Positions 9,009 to 17,290 of a DNA stretch of 64,000 nt are shown in pieces. Numbering within the stretch: the first letter of the stretch is position 1; the number at the start of each line of letters is the position of its first letter. The notes under the pieces are model-generated. The model was not told where the DNA came from. It worked only from the letters and a program-made list of their open reading frames with translations, and searched no databases. Origin of the DNA: Hyphomicrobiales bacterium (GTDB lineage Bacteria > Pseudomonadota > Alphaproteobacteria > Rhizobiales > Rhizobiaceae); NCBI GenBank assembly GCA_900465675.1, contig UBJR01000010.1, positions 62,001 through 126,000 of the forward strand, written 5' to 3'. A program made the position numbers and the translations under genes.

Positions 9009-10218
9009 GAAAATCCCCCTCCGCGTTGTGTCCGATGCCAACGCAAAGACTGCCGAAGAAATCGAAGCTCCCAAGACGCAAGAAACGGTAGCGGAAGCGC
9101 CTTCATCCAATTCAGCGCCCGCTACTGCTGTCGCTGCGCCTGGCGGCACCACGGTCCGCCGCCGGCGCAGCCTCACGCGCCCGATCCTGTTTGCATTGCT
9201 GCCCCTGGCCCTCATCGTCGGCGGCTATTATTATGTGAACGGCGGCCAGGTGATGTCGACCGACAACGCCTATATCCAGGCCGACATGGTGGGCATCACC
9301 ACCGACGTCTCTGGTATCGTCGACAAGATCAACGTGCATGAGAACGAAACGGTGAAAGCCGGGCAGGTGCTCTTCAGCCTGCAGTCCGACGCCTTCAAGA
9401 TCGCGCTCGACGGCGCCAAGGCCCAGCTCGGCGTGCAGCGTAACCAGATCGCCAACCTGAAGGCCAGCTATCAGCAGTCGCAGGCCGAGATCACCCAGGC
9501 CGAGGCCGATCTGCCCTATTATCAGGATCAGTTCGACCGCCAGCAGAACCTCGTCAACAACGGCAGCGCCACGCAGTCGGCCTATGACGAAGCCAAGCAC
9601 AATCTTGAGGTCGCCCAGCAGAAGGTCTCGGTCGCCAAGGCGGAAGCCGCGACGACGCTCGCGCAGCTCGGCGGCAATGCCGATCAGCCGGTGGAGCAGA
9701 ACCCGCTCTTCCTGCAGGCCAAGTCGAATGTCGACAACGCCCAGCGCGAACTCGACCACAGCGTCGTGAAGGCGCCGTTCGATGGCGTCGTGACCAATGT
9801 GAACGCGCTGCAGGTCGGCTCCTATCTGCAGGCGTCGGCGCAGGCATTCTCGCTGGTCGCGACCAACAATCTCTGGATCGCCGCCAGCCCGAAGGAAACC
9901 GAGCTCACCTATGTGAAGCCCGGTCAGGAAGCGACCGTCTATGTCGACACCTATCCGGGCGTTTCCTGGAAAGGGAAGGTCGAGAGCATCAGCCCGGCCT
10001 CGGGCTCCAGCTTCTCGCTGCTGCCGGCCCAGAACACCACGGGTAACTGGGTGAAGGTCGTGCAGCGTATTCCGATGCGCGTCAGCATCGAGGATGCTGC
10101 AGGCAAGCCGCCGCTCCGCGTCGGTATGAGCACGGTTGTCGATGTCGAAACCGGCCATGCCCGCGGGCTGCCTGATTTCGTCAACAAGCTTCTTGGGCGG
10201 CCTGTGAGCCACCAGTAA
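9001..10218 (+). CDS. HlyD/EmrA family efflux adaptor
   Basis: 405 residues. A cytoplasmic N-terminus of about 60 residues ends in arginines (VRRRRSLTRP), followed by one membrane anchor (ILFALLPLALIVGGYYYV), then the HlyD lipoyl halves (MSTDNAYIQADMVGITTDVSGIV and VVKAPFDGVVTNVNALQVG) separated by a long coiled-coil hairpin. This is the EmrA architecture: an adaptor linking an MFS pump to an outer-membrane channel. It sits between marR and the emrB-like gene. In Rhizobium etli the comparable RmrAB pump is known to give resistance to plant phenolics; this pair may be that system, but I cannot prove orthology. Confidence 0.92.
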   Translation: MVKKIPLRVVSDANAKTAEEIEAPKTQETVAEAPSSNSAPATAVAAPGGTTVRRRRSLTRPILFALLPLALIVGGYYYVNGGQVMSTDNAYIQADMVGITTDVSGIVDKINVHENETVKAGQVLFSLQSDAFKIALDGAKAQLGVQRNQIANLKASYQQSQAEITQAEADLPYYQDQFDRQQNLVNNGSATQSAYDEAKHNLEVAQQKVSVAKAEAATTLAQLGGNADQPVEQNPLFLQAKSNVDNAQRELDHSVVKAPFDGVVTNVNALQVGSYLQASAQAFSLVATNNLWIAASPKETELTYVKPGQEATVYVDTYPGVSWKGKVESISPASGSSFSLLPAQNTTGNWVKVVQRIPMRVSIEDAAGKPPLRVGMSTVVDVETGHARGLPDFVNKLLGRPVSHQ

Positions 10219-10230
10219 AGAGTTATTGCC

Positions 10231-11775
10231 ATGAGCAACGCTCCCGCATCCCCGGCAACCCCGGTTGCCAACCGCGGCGCGATCACGGCCTGCGTCATCC
10301 TGGCCGTCATCATGCAGGCGCTGGATACGACGATCGCCAACGTTGCGCTGCCCTATATCCAGGGCAGCGTCTCGGCCTCCGCCGACCAGATCAACTGGGT
10401 TCTGACCTCCTATATCGTCGCCGCCGCGATCATGACGCCGCCGTCAGGTTTTCTTGCCGCTAAGTTCGGCCGCAAGAACGTGCTTTTGACGGCGATCGTC
10501 GGCTTCGTCGTCGCCTCCGTCCTTTGTGGTCTGGCGCAGTCGCTGAACCAGATCGTCGCCTTCCGTCTGCTGCAGGGCCTGTTCGGCGCTTCGCTGGTGC
10601 CGCTGTCGCAGGGTATCCTGCTCGATATCTACACGGCTGAGGAGCGCGGTTCGGCAATGGCACTGTTCGGCGTATCGGTCATGGTCGGCCCGGTTCTCGG
10701 GCCTGTCATCGGCGGCTGGCTGACCGACAATATCAGCTGGCGCTGGGTGTTCTATATCAACGTGCCGATCGGTGCCCTGGCCTTTGCCGGGATCGTCATC
10801 TTCGTGACTGAAACCAAGAGGGATGCGCTGGCGAAGCTCGACTGGTTCGGCTTCGGGATGATGAGCCTGTTCATCGCCGCGTTGCAGCTTTTCCTCGACC
10901 GCGGCGAGCAGCTCGACTGGTTCTCGTCGGGCGAGATCATGATCGAGGCGATCGTCTGCGCCGCAGCCTTCTATCTGCTCGTCGTGCATACGCTGACGGC
11001 GGAGAAATCCTTCGTCAATCCGCGGCTGTTCCTCGATCAGAACTTCTCCGTCAGCATGATCTTCATCTTCGTGGTCGGGATCACCTATCTGGCCTCGCTG
11101 GCGCTGATGACGCCCTATCTGCAGACGCTGATGGGTTACCCTGTTATCACCGCCGGTATCGTCATGGGCCCCCGCGGTCTTGGGACGATGCTCTGCATGT
11201 TCATCGTCGGGCGGCTGATCGGCAAGGTGGATTCCCGCTGGCTGCTGGCGCTCGGCCTCGCGCTGACCGCCTGGGCGATGTACGACATGACCGGCTGGAC
11301 GCCTGATGTCTCGCAATGGACGATCGTTTCCACCGGCTTCATCCAGGGTGCCGGCCTCGGCTTCCTGTTCGTGCCGCTGACGACGATGGCGTTTTCGACC
11401 TTACCGGCGCAGATGCGCGGCGATGGTACGGGCCTTTACAATCTCTCGCGTAACATCGGTTCGTCCGTCGGTATCTCGATCGTGTCGGCGCTGATCGTCG
11501 AGAATACGCAGAGCAACCATGAATCGATCGCCGCCTATGTGACGCCGTTCAACCATGCCTTCAACGCGGCGGCGGCTCAGGGCCTGAGCCCGCTGACGGC
11601 CGCCGGGCGGGCGTCGCTGAACGAGGTCATCACGCTGCAATCGACGATCATTGCCTATATGGACGATTTCAAGCTGCTGATGCTGATGTCGCTCGCCGTC
11701 ATGCCGCTGGTCTTCCTGCTGCGCAAGCCGAAGGCGGCCGCGCCGCCGATGGATCATGCAGCCGTGATGGAATAG
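10231..11775 (+). CDS. MFS multidrug transporter, DHA2/EmrB family
   Basis: 514 residues with about fourteen hydrophobic segments, as in DHA2 drug:proton antiporters. Motif LDTTIANVALPYIQGSV in helix 1, the loop GFLAAKFGRKN (motif A) and VMVGPVLGPVIGGWLTD (motif C of exporters) are all present. It begins 12 bases after the EmrA-like adaptor and should form a tripartite exporter with it and a TolC-type channel. Candidate substrates are plant flavonoids, phytoalexins or antibiotics, inferred from family and organism only. Confidence 0.93.
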   Translation: MSNAPASPATPVANRGAITACVILAVIMQALDTTIANVALPYIQGSVSASADQINWVLTSYIVAAAIMTPPSGFLAAKFGRKNVLLTAIVGFVVASVLCGLAQSLNQIVAFRLLQGLFGASLVPLSQGILLDIYTAEERGSAMALFGVSVMVGPVLGPVIGGWLTDNISWRWVFYINVPIGALAFAGIVIFVTETKRDALAKLDWFGFGMMSLFIAALQLFLDRGEQLDWFSSGEIMIEAIVCAAAFYLLVVHTLTAEKSFVNPRLFLDQNFSVSMIFIFVVGITYLASLALMTPYLQTLMGYPVITAGIVMGPRGLGTMLCMFIVGRLIGKVDSRWLLALGLALTAWAMYDMTGWTPDVSQWTIVSTGFIQGAGLGFLFVPLTTMAFSTLPAQMRGDGTGLYNLSRNIGSSVGISIVSALIVENTQSNHESIAAYVTPFNHAFNAAAAQGLSPLTAAGRASLNEVITLQSTIIAYMDDFKLLMLMSLAVMPLVFLLRKPKAAAPPMDHAAVME

Positions 11776-11791
11776 GTCCTGCGCGCCGCAA

Positions 11792-12379
11792 TTACCGGAA
11801 CGGCTTACTGAGATAACGCGATCCCTGAATGCCGAAGCGCCATGGTGCTTCGGCATTTTTCGTGATGCCGATCCGCGTGCCCGAAACGATCGGAACCGGG
11901 GAGGAAGGGAAGAGCGCATAGGGCTCCCGGTCGAGCAGCCGGTCGTTGATGGCGATGCCGATATCCATGGCCTGGCAGAGCTTGCCCGGGCCGCTGCACA
12001 GGCTGGTCAGCTGATCCGTGCCGCGGCGCTCGGCCATTTCCACGATGCCGCTTTCCGGTTCGATGGCGCGAATGAGAACGGCCGAGCCCGGAGTGCAGAC
12101 GAAGTTCAGGCACCAGTACATGCCGTAGATGCGGTAGATATAGACATTGCCCGGCGGGCCATACATCGCGCCGTTGCGCTTGGTCGGCCCGCGAAAACTG
12201 TGCGAGGCCTCGTCATCGGGAAAATATGCCTCCGTCTCGGTGATCCGCCCGCCCATGCCGTTGACTACAAGATGACAGCCGAGCAGATCCCGGGCGACGG
12301 CGATCGCATCGCGCTCGAAGAAATCGCGAAGCGTCACGCCTTCCAGAGGTGCTGCGCTGATCGGTCCCTGCGTGTTCAA
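11792..12379 (-). CDS. DNA-3-methyladenine glycosylase (AAG/MPG family)
   Basis: 195 residues, normal for bacterial Aag-type enzymes that excise alkylated and deaminated purines. The family core is intact: GRITETEAYFPDDEASHSFRG, with the catalytic Glu in the TETEAY segment, then NGAMYGPPGNVYIYRIYGM and CSGPGKLCQAM. The start is a TTG that overlaps the upstream LysR gene's stop (TTGA) and has a GAGGA ribosome site six bases before it, so the two are translationally coupled. There is no obvious functional link between the repair enzyme and the regulator. Confidence 0.92.
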   Translation of the reverse strand: MNTQGPISAAPLEGVTLRDFFERDAIAVARDLLGCHLVVNGMGGRITETEAYFPDDEASHSFRGPTKRNGAMYGPPGNVYIYRIYGMYWCLNFVCTPGSAVLIRAIEPESGIVEMAERRGTDQLTSLCSGPGKLCQAMDIGIAINDRLLDREPYALFPSSPVPIVSGTRIGITKNAEAPWRFGIQGSRYLSKPFR

Positions 12380-13293
12380 CTGATGTCCTCGCTATCGGCC
12401 GTCCGCCGGTGCTCTGCAAAGATCTTCACCAACCAGTCGATGAAGACGCGCACGCGCGGCGAAAGCTGGCGGTTGCGCGGATAGAGAAGCGAGACCGGCG
12501 TCTCCGTCAAGGGATAGTCCTTCAGGATCTGCACCAGTTCACCCGAGGCAAGGTAGCGCTCGGCGTGATAGCGCGGCACCTGGATGATGCCGAGGCCGCA
12601 GCGGGCGGCGGCATGTAGGCTTTCGGCGGCGTTCACCGAGATTGTCGCGGGTATGGTGATTTCGCGAACCTTGCCGTCAACGATGAATTCCAGCGGCATC
12701 AATGCGCCCGTTGCCGAAGAGCGGAAACCGACCATGCGGTGGCCGTCCAGCCTGTCCGGATGTTCAGGCATGCCGTGGCGGGCGAGATATTCGGGCGAGG
12801 CGAGCGTCATCTCTTCCAGCATGGCGACGCGCCTTGCGATCATGTCACTGTCCTGCGGGATGCCGACGCGCAGCACGCAATCGATGCCTTCGCGTACCAG
12901 ATCGACCAGCCGGTCGCCCTCGCTCATGTAGAATTCGATATCCGGATAGGTTTCGAGAAATGAAGGCAGGCTCGGCAGCACGAAATGCCGGGCCAGCGTG
13001 CCGTGCACATCGACGCGCAGCATGCCCTTCGGCTTGGCCCCGGCAAAGGCGCCTTCGGCATCCTCGATATCGGCAAGGATCGACAGACAGCGCTGGTAAT
13101 AGGCCTCGCCATCGAGCGTCGGGCTGACATGGCGGGTGGTGCGCTGCAGGAGCTGGACGCCGAGCCTCGCTTCCAGCTGCTTGACCGCATCCGTCACCGT
13201 CGAGCGCGGCAGGCCGGTATCCTCGGCGGCGGCAGTGAAGCTGCGGCGCTCAACGACGCGGGAATAGACCCGCATGGCATCGAATCTGTCCAT
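12376..13293 (-). CDS. LysR family transcriptional regulator
   Basis: 305 residues with an N-terminal winged helix (RSFTAAAEDTGLPRSTVTDAVKQLEARLG, then QRTTRHVSPTLDG) and a periplasmic-binding-protein-like effector domain, including FLETYPDIEFYMSEGDRLVDLV. It is divergent from the two short-chain dehydrogenase genes starting at 13412. The 118-base spacer contains a long imperfect inverted repeat, so it probably controls those genes and itself. The effector is unknown. Confidence 0.93.
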   Translation of the reverse strand: MDRFDAMRVYSRVVERRSFTAAAEDTGLPRSTVTDAVKQLEARLGVQLLQRTTRHVSPTLDGEAYYQRCLSILADIEDAEGAFAGAKPKGMLRVDVHGTLARHFVLPSLPSFLETYPDIEFYMSEGDRLVDLVREGIDCVLRVGIPQDSDMIARRVAMLEEMTLASPEYLARHGMPEHPDRLDGHRMVGFRSSATGALMPLEFIVDGKVREITIPATISVNAAESLHAAARCGLGIIQVPRYHAERYLASGELVQILKDYPLTETPVSLLYPRNRQLSPRVRVFIDWLVKIFAEHRRTADSEDIS

Positions 13294-13297
13294 TTTG

Positions 13298-13344
13298 TTC
13301 GGCTAATCCGGATAGTGATGCCGAACAATGCCTGATTATCCGAA
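13298..13344. promoter_or_regulatory. Candidate LysR operator in divergent promoter
   Basis: TTCGGCTAATC at 13298-13308 and GATTATCCGAA at 13334-13344 are inverted copies matching at 10 of 11 positions. They flank the space between the divergent LysR gene and the SDR gene. Paired sites about two to three helix turns apart fit LysR tetramer binding. Confidence 0.45.
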
Positions 13345-13411
13345 AGAAGGAAAGGATCATCTTCTTCTCATCGAAACGCGCTGAAGCGCAGATCACTGAA
13401 GGAGAAAGAAG

Positions 13412-14152
13412 ATGGCTACTCAGGACAACAAGGTCGCTCTCGTTACCGGCGCCTCGCGCGGCATCGGCGCGGCAATCGCCGAACGCCTCGCCAAGGACGG
13501 CTTCACCGTCGTCATCAACTATTCGGGCAATGCGGCGCTCGCAGAAGAGCTCGCCGCCAAGATCGAGACTTCAGGCGGCAAGGCGCTGACGGCGAAGGCC
13601 GATGTCAGCGATGCTGCGGCCGTGCGCCGGATGTTCGATGCAGCGGAAGCTGCCTTCGGCGGCGTCGATGTGCTCGTCAACAATGCCGGCATCATGATGC
13701 TCTCGACGCTGGCTGATGCCGATGACGAGAACTTCGACAGGCAGATCGCCGTCAACCTCAAGGGCACGTTCAATACGCTGCGCGAAGCCGCGAAGCGCCT
13801 GCGCAATGGCGGCCGGATCGTCAACTTCTCGACCAGCGTCGTCGGCCTGAAGCTCGAGAGCTACGCCGTCTATGCCGGCACCAAGGCTGCGGTGGAAACG
13901 ATGACCGGCATCATGGCGAAGGAAATGCGCGGCCGCGGCATCACCGTCAACGCCGTCGCACCGGGGCCGACCGCCACCGACCTGTTCCTCAACGGCAAGT
14001 CGGACGAGCTCGTCGCCCGCATGGCGAAGATGAACCCGCTGGAACGGCTCGGTACGCCCGAGGATATCGCTGCAGCCGTGTCGTTCCTCGCCGGTCCAGA
14101 TGGAGCCTGGATCAACGGGCAGGTGCTGCGCGCCAATGGCGGCCTGATCTGA
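13412..14152 (+). CDS. Short-chain dehydrogenase/reductase (classical SDR)
   Basis: 246 residues. The Rossmann glycine motif TGASRGIGAAIAERL is followed by NNAG (VLVNNAGIMML), a catalytic Ser in NFSTSVVGL and the YAGTK active-site motif. The classical SDR length and FabG-like layout indicate an NADP(H)-dependent oxidoreductase of unknown substrate. A strong GAAGGAGAAAG site precedes the ATG. A second SDR follows 63 bases on, and a divergent LysR regulator stands upstream, so the three genes look like a small redox unit. Confidence 0.92.
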   Translation: MATQDNKVALVTGASRGIGAAIAERLAKDGFTVVINYSGNAALAEELAAKIETSGGKALTAKADVSDAAAVRRMFDAAEAAFGGVDVLVNNAGIMMLSTLADADDENFDRQIAVNLKGTFNTLREAAKRLRNGGRIVNFSTSVVGLKLESYAVYAGTKAAVETMTGIMAKEMRGRGITVNAVAPGPTATDLFLNGKSDELVARMAKMNPLERLGTPEDIAAAVSFLAGPDGAWINGQVLRANGGLI

Positions 14153-14215
14153 ATTCAAGGGAGGCGGCATGCCCGTCTCCTTCTCTCCCAAATCCAAAGC
14201 AAAAGGAGCAGGACA

Positions 14216-15118
14216 ATGAGCAAGCAAATTATCGTCGTCACAGGTGCATCGAGCGGCTTCGGCGCGATGAGCGCCCGCGCGCTCGCCATGGCCGGACACA
14301 CCGTCTATGCGGGCATCCGCGCCACCACCAGCCGCAACTCCAAGGCCGTTGCCGATGCGGCGGCTTTCGCCAGGGACAATAATGCAGACCTGCGTACCAT
14401 CGAGCTCGACGTTACCGACGATGCATCGATCGAGCAGGCGGTCGCAAAGATCGTTGCCGGCAACGGTCGGCTCGATGTGATCGTCCACAATGCCGGACAC
14501 ATGTCCTTCGGCCCGGCCGAAGCCTTCATGCCGGAGCAATATGCCGAGCTGTTCGACATCAATGTTCTCTCGACGCAGCGGCTGAATCGTGCGGCGCTGC
14601 CGCAGCTTCGCAAGCAGGGCAGGGGTCTGATCGTTTGGGTTTCCTCGTCGAGCACCCGCGGCGGCACGCCGCCGTTCCTGGCGCCCTATTTCGCCGCCAA
14701 GGCCGCGATGGACTCATTGGCGGTTTCCTATGCCAGCGAGCTCACCCGCTGGGGCATCGAGACCTCGATCATCGTGCCCGGCGCCTTCACCAAGGGCACT
14801 AACCACTTCGCCCATTCCGGCTCGCCGGCGGATACGGCACGGGCAGCGGAATATCTCGAGGGTCCCTACAAGGGCGTTTCCGCCAAGGCGCTGCAGGGGC
14901 TGGCATCGCTGGAACCTGCCGATGCCGATCCCGAAGAGGTGGCCCGTGCGATCGTCGATGTCGTCGGCAAGCCGTTCGGCGAGCGCCCGTTCCGCGTCCA
15001 TATCGATCCGTCGCAGGATGGGGCCGAGATCGTCAACGGTGTTGCCGATCGGGTCAGGGCGGAACTCTTCTATCGCGTCGGTCTCGAAGACCTGCTGAAG
15101 CCTTCCGTGATCGGCTGA
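14216..15118 (+). CDS. Short-chain dehydrogenase/reductase, longer SDR
   Basis: 300 residues. It shows TGASSGFGAMSARALAMAG for cofactor binding, HNAGHMSFGPAE in place of NNAG, a Ser-rich VSSSSTRGG and the catalytic YFAAK motif. The C-terminal extension of about 50 residues distinguishes it from its neighbour. It is preceded by AAAAGGAGCAGG and probably co-transcribed with the SDR at 13412. The substrate cannot be told from the sequence. Confidence 0.9.
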   Translation: MSKQIIVVTGASSGFGAMSARALAMAGHTVYAGIRATTSRNSKAVADAAAFARDNNADLRTIELDVTDDASIEQAVAKIVAGNGRLDVIVHNAGHMSFGPAEAFMPEQYAELFDINVLSTQRLNRAALPQLRKQGRGLIVWVSSSSTRGGTPPFLAPYFAAKAAMDSLAVSYASELTRWGIETSIIVPGAFTKGTNHFAHSGSPADTARAAEYLEGPYKGVSAKALQGLASLEPADADPEEVARAIVDVVGKPFGERPFRVHIDPSQDGAEIVNGVADRVRAELFYRVGLEDLLKPSVIG

Positions 15119-15170
15119 TCGGCGCTTGATTGTTGCAATTTTGCGAACACTGCTATGCGAATCAAACGCC

Positions 15171-15200
15171 TTACAAACTCCGCAATAGGGCATATATCTA
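15171..15200 (+). promoter_or_regulatory. Candidate sigma-70 promoter of a small RNA
   Basis: TTACAA at 15171 and an AT-rich block at 15193-15200 (ATATCT at 15194) are separated by about 17 bases, an acceptable housekeeping promoter in rhizobia. Transcription would begin near 15203-15207, with no coding gene on this strand before the terminator at 15309. Confidence 0.4.
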
Positions 15201-15202
15201 TT

Positions 15203-15350
15203 GGGCAAGGGGCGACGGAAAGTCTCCGTTCCGAAGCCCGCCTCCCGGGTCCGCCGAGCCATTTCCCCTGGTGACGCGGTGGACCACCAAATTCAAAGTC
15301 GATGATTGACGGCCCGTCGAAGGTATCCCTCCCTTCCGGGCCGTTTTCAT
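15203..15350 (+). ncRNA. Candidate trans-acting small RNA (about 145 nt)
   Basis: An orphan intergenic stretch bounded by a plausible promoter and a strong terminator. It contains a hairpin ACGGA-AAGTC-TCCGT (15215-15229) and a hairpin CCCG-CCTCC-CGGG (15237-15249) whose loop is an anti-Shine-Dalgarno CCTCC. The terminator stem (15309-15344) also has a pyrimidine-rich CCCTCCC loop. Several rhizobial sRNA families expose such CU-rich loops to block ribosome sites. I cannot assign it to a named family, and no protein frame in it looks real. Confidence 0.42.
15309..15346 (+). terminator. Rho-independent terminator of the candidate sRNA
   Basis: Stem ACGGCCCG/CGGGCCGT (15309-15316 with 15337-15344), a 20-base loop, then TTTTCATTTT. 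On the plus strand it ends the candidate small RNA; on the minus strand it lies just beyond the stop of the LysR gene. Confidence 0.6.
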
Positions 15351-15352
15351 TT

Positions 15353-16264
15353 TCAGGGGTCGTTCAGCTTGGCATCGGCCAGCAGCTTGACCATCCAGTC
15401 GACGAAGACGCGGACCTTGTTGCTCAGGTGACGGTTCGGCGGATAGACGATGTAAAGCGGGATCGGCTCGCGCGACCATTGCGGCAAAACCTCAATCAGC
15501 TCACCTTTCTTGATCGCGTCGCGGGCCATGAAACGCAGCGTCTGCCCGATTCCCAATCCCGTCGTGAGCGCGCTTATGAAGGTTCTGCCGTCGTTGACGG
15601 CCAGCATATAGCGTGGCGTGATCTCGAGGTGTTCGTCGTCGCGGTCAAATTCGAAGGGCAGCGCGCGGCCCGTCTGGGCGCGAAAATAGTTGATCGTATA
15701 GTGGTCGTTTTCGAGGTCCTGCGGCCGTTCCGGCTCGCCGAATTTCTGGATGTAGAGCGGGGCGGCGCAGGTGACGATTTCGAGTTCGGATACACGCCTG
15801 GCGATCAACGACTGATCAGCAGGGGTGCCGGCGCGCAGCGCGCAATCGACATTCTCTGCAAGGTAATCGACGGTACGGTCGCCGACACCCAGATCAATGC
15901 GGATATCGGGGTATTTCTGATAGAAATCGCAGAGTGCCGGGACCACGATGGAATCGGCGAAAGCGCCTGCCATTTCAACGCGCAAGCGGCCGGTCGGCAA
16001 GCTTTGCGAATTGGAAAGGCTGCCGTCAAGTTCTTCCAGTTCCGAGACGATCTGCGAGGCGCGTTCATAGTAGAGCGCGCCATCGGTCGTGACCATGACG
16101 CGTCTCGTCGTACGGTTGAGAAGCTTGGTGCGCAGATGGGCCTCGAGGCCCTGGATCAAATTGGTCACGGTTGCCTTTGGCATCGACAGAGTGTCGGCGG
16201 CCCGTGTAAAGTTACCCGTCTCCACTACGCGGATGAAGGCGCGCATTGCCGAGAGCTGGTCCAT
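15353..16264 (-). CDS. LysR family transcriptional regulator
   Basis: 303 residues. N-terminal winged helix: GNFTRAADTLSMPKATVTNLIQGLEAHL, then NRTTRRVMVTTDG. The effector domain follows, with FYQKYPDIRIDLGVGDR. It is divergent from the inactive-esterase and RND genes (16430 onward) and is the likely regulator of that efflux operon, by position only. An inverted repeat in the shared spacer is a candidate binding site. Confidence 0.92.
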   Translation of the reverse strand: MDQLSAMRAFIRVVETGNFTRAADTLSMPKATVTNLIQGLEAHLRTKLLNRTTRRVMVTTDGALYYERASQIVSELEELDGSLSNSQSLPTGRLRVEMAGAFADSIVVPALCDFYQKYPDIRIDLGVGDRTVDYLAENVDCALRAGTPADQSLIARRVSELEIVTCAAPLYIQKFGEPERPQDLENDHYTINYFRAQTGRALPFEFDRDDEHLEITPRYMLAVNDGRTFISALTTGLGIGQTLRFMARDAIKKGELIEVLPQWSREPIPLYIVYPPNRHLSNKVRVFVDWMVKLLADAKLNDP

Positions 16265-16334
16265 GATGGGATCTCCACAGTTTGCACTGCGATATTATTC
16301 GAAATACGGAACAGTGTAATCAGAATGGCGGTTC

Positions 16335-16354
16335 TTATTCCGTGGCCTGAATAA
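16335..16354. promoter_or_regulatory. Candidate LysR operator before the esterase-like/RND operon
   Basis: The inverted repeat TTATTC-CGTGGCCT-GAATAA lies in the divergent spacer between the LysR gene and the esterase-like gene. It contains the T-N11-A pattern typical of LysR sites. Confidence 0.4.
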
Positions 16355-16429
16355 CAATATGTTTTTTACAAGTTTGGCAAGCCGTGGCGTTTCGTCATGT
16401 GTTATGCGGCTAACAGGATTACAAGACCG

Positions 16430-17242
16430 ATGACGGTGCAGGTGAAAGACATGGTGTTCGAGAAGGTGGCCATCGGCCCCGTCTCTACGCGCGTCTATCA
16501 GGGCGCCGAATACGGTAAGGGTTCGCCGATCGTCTTGTTCTTTCACGGCGGTGCTTTTCAGGGCTCTGGTCTTCAGGACAGTGCCGTAGCCGAAAGCATT
16601 GCCAGCGCCGGTGCCATCGTCGTCGTCGCCGATTACAATGCGCCGCTCGGCGGTGTCTTTCCGAAGCCGCTCGAAGTTGGCTATTCGCTCTTCTCCTACA
16701 TGGCCAACAAGCGGGCGTCCGGTCTTGGCGACCGCAACTCGCTGCTGCTGGTGGCCGGTGAGGAAGCGGGCGGCAACATCGCTGCCGGTGTGGCGTTGAA
16801 GGCGCGTGACCATTACGCCAATGCGCTGAATGGCCAGATCCTGATTTCGCCGCTGCTCGATCCTTTCATGGGAACGTCGTCGATCCGAAAGGCCGATGTC
16901 GCAGGCATGCGGCAGCGCTGGACCGAAGGCTGGAGCCATTATCTCAGCGGCGGCGGCTGCCATCCCTATGCGGCACCAAGCCTCTGCTCGCGCATTTCGG
17001 GTGTCGCGCCGGCACTGGTCATGACAGCAGAAGACGATCCCCTTCGCGACGAGACGCTTGGCTATGCCGCGCGTCTCAAGAAGGCGGAAGTTTCGGTTCG
17101 CCAGCATGTTCTCCCCGCCGGGAAGGGCTGGCCGTCAATCTACGGCGGGAAAACGGAAGGAGTGTCCGACTGGCAGGCGACTATCAGCCGTGAGTTCGGA
17201 AGTTTCATCCGCGAGTTAAGCGTCCAACCCCAATTGCATTGA
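16430..17242 (+). CDS. Hormone-sensitive-lipase-fold alpha/beta hydrolase, catalytic Ser and His replaced
   Basis: 270 residues from the ATG at 16430; an in-frame ATG at 16397 would add 11 unlikely residues. The oxyanion motif FFHGG (H39-G41) and the acid region EDDPLRDE (D203) of the HSL/arylacetamide deacetylase family are visible. The nucleophile motif, normally GDSAGG, reads GEEAGG, putting Glu112 at the Ser position. The usual HGF histidine motif reads GKGWPS, putting Trp234 at the His position. The protein therefore keeps the fold but should not hydrolyse esters. It lies 48 bases upstream of an RND adaptor gene on the same strand, suggesting a ligand-binding or accessory role in efflux (inference). 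Confidence 0.82.
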   Translation: MTVQVKDMVFEKVAIGPVSTRVYQGAEYGKGSPIVLFFHGGAFQGSGLQDSAVAESIASAGAIVVVADYNAPLGGVFPKPLEVGYSLFSYMANKRASGLGDRNSLLLVAGEEAGGNIAAGVALKARDHYANALNGQILISPLLDPFMGTSSIRKADVAGMRQRWTEGWSHYLSGGGCHPYAAPSLCSRISGVAPALVMTAEDDPLRDETLGYAARLKKAEVSVRQHVLPAGKGWPSIYGGKTEGVSDWQATISREFGSFIRELSVQPQLH

Positions 17243-17290
17243 AGTCTTGTTGTGAATGAGCGGCCGTTGAGGCCGCAAGGAGAGATACCG

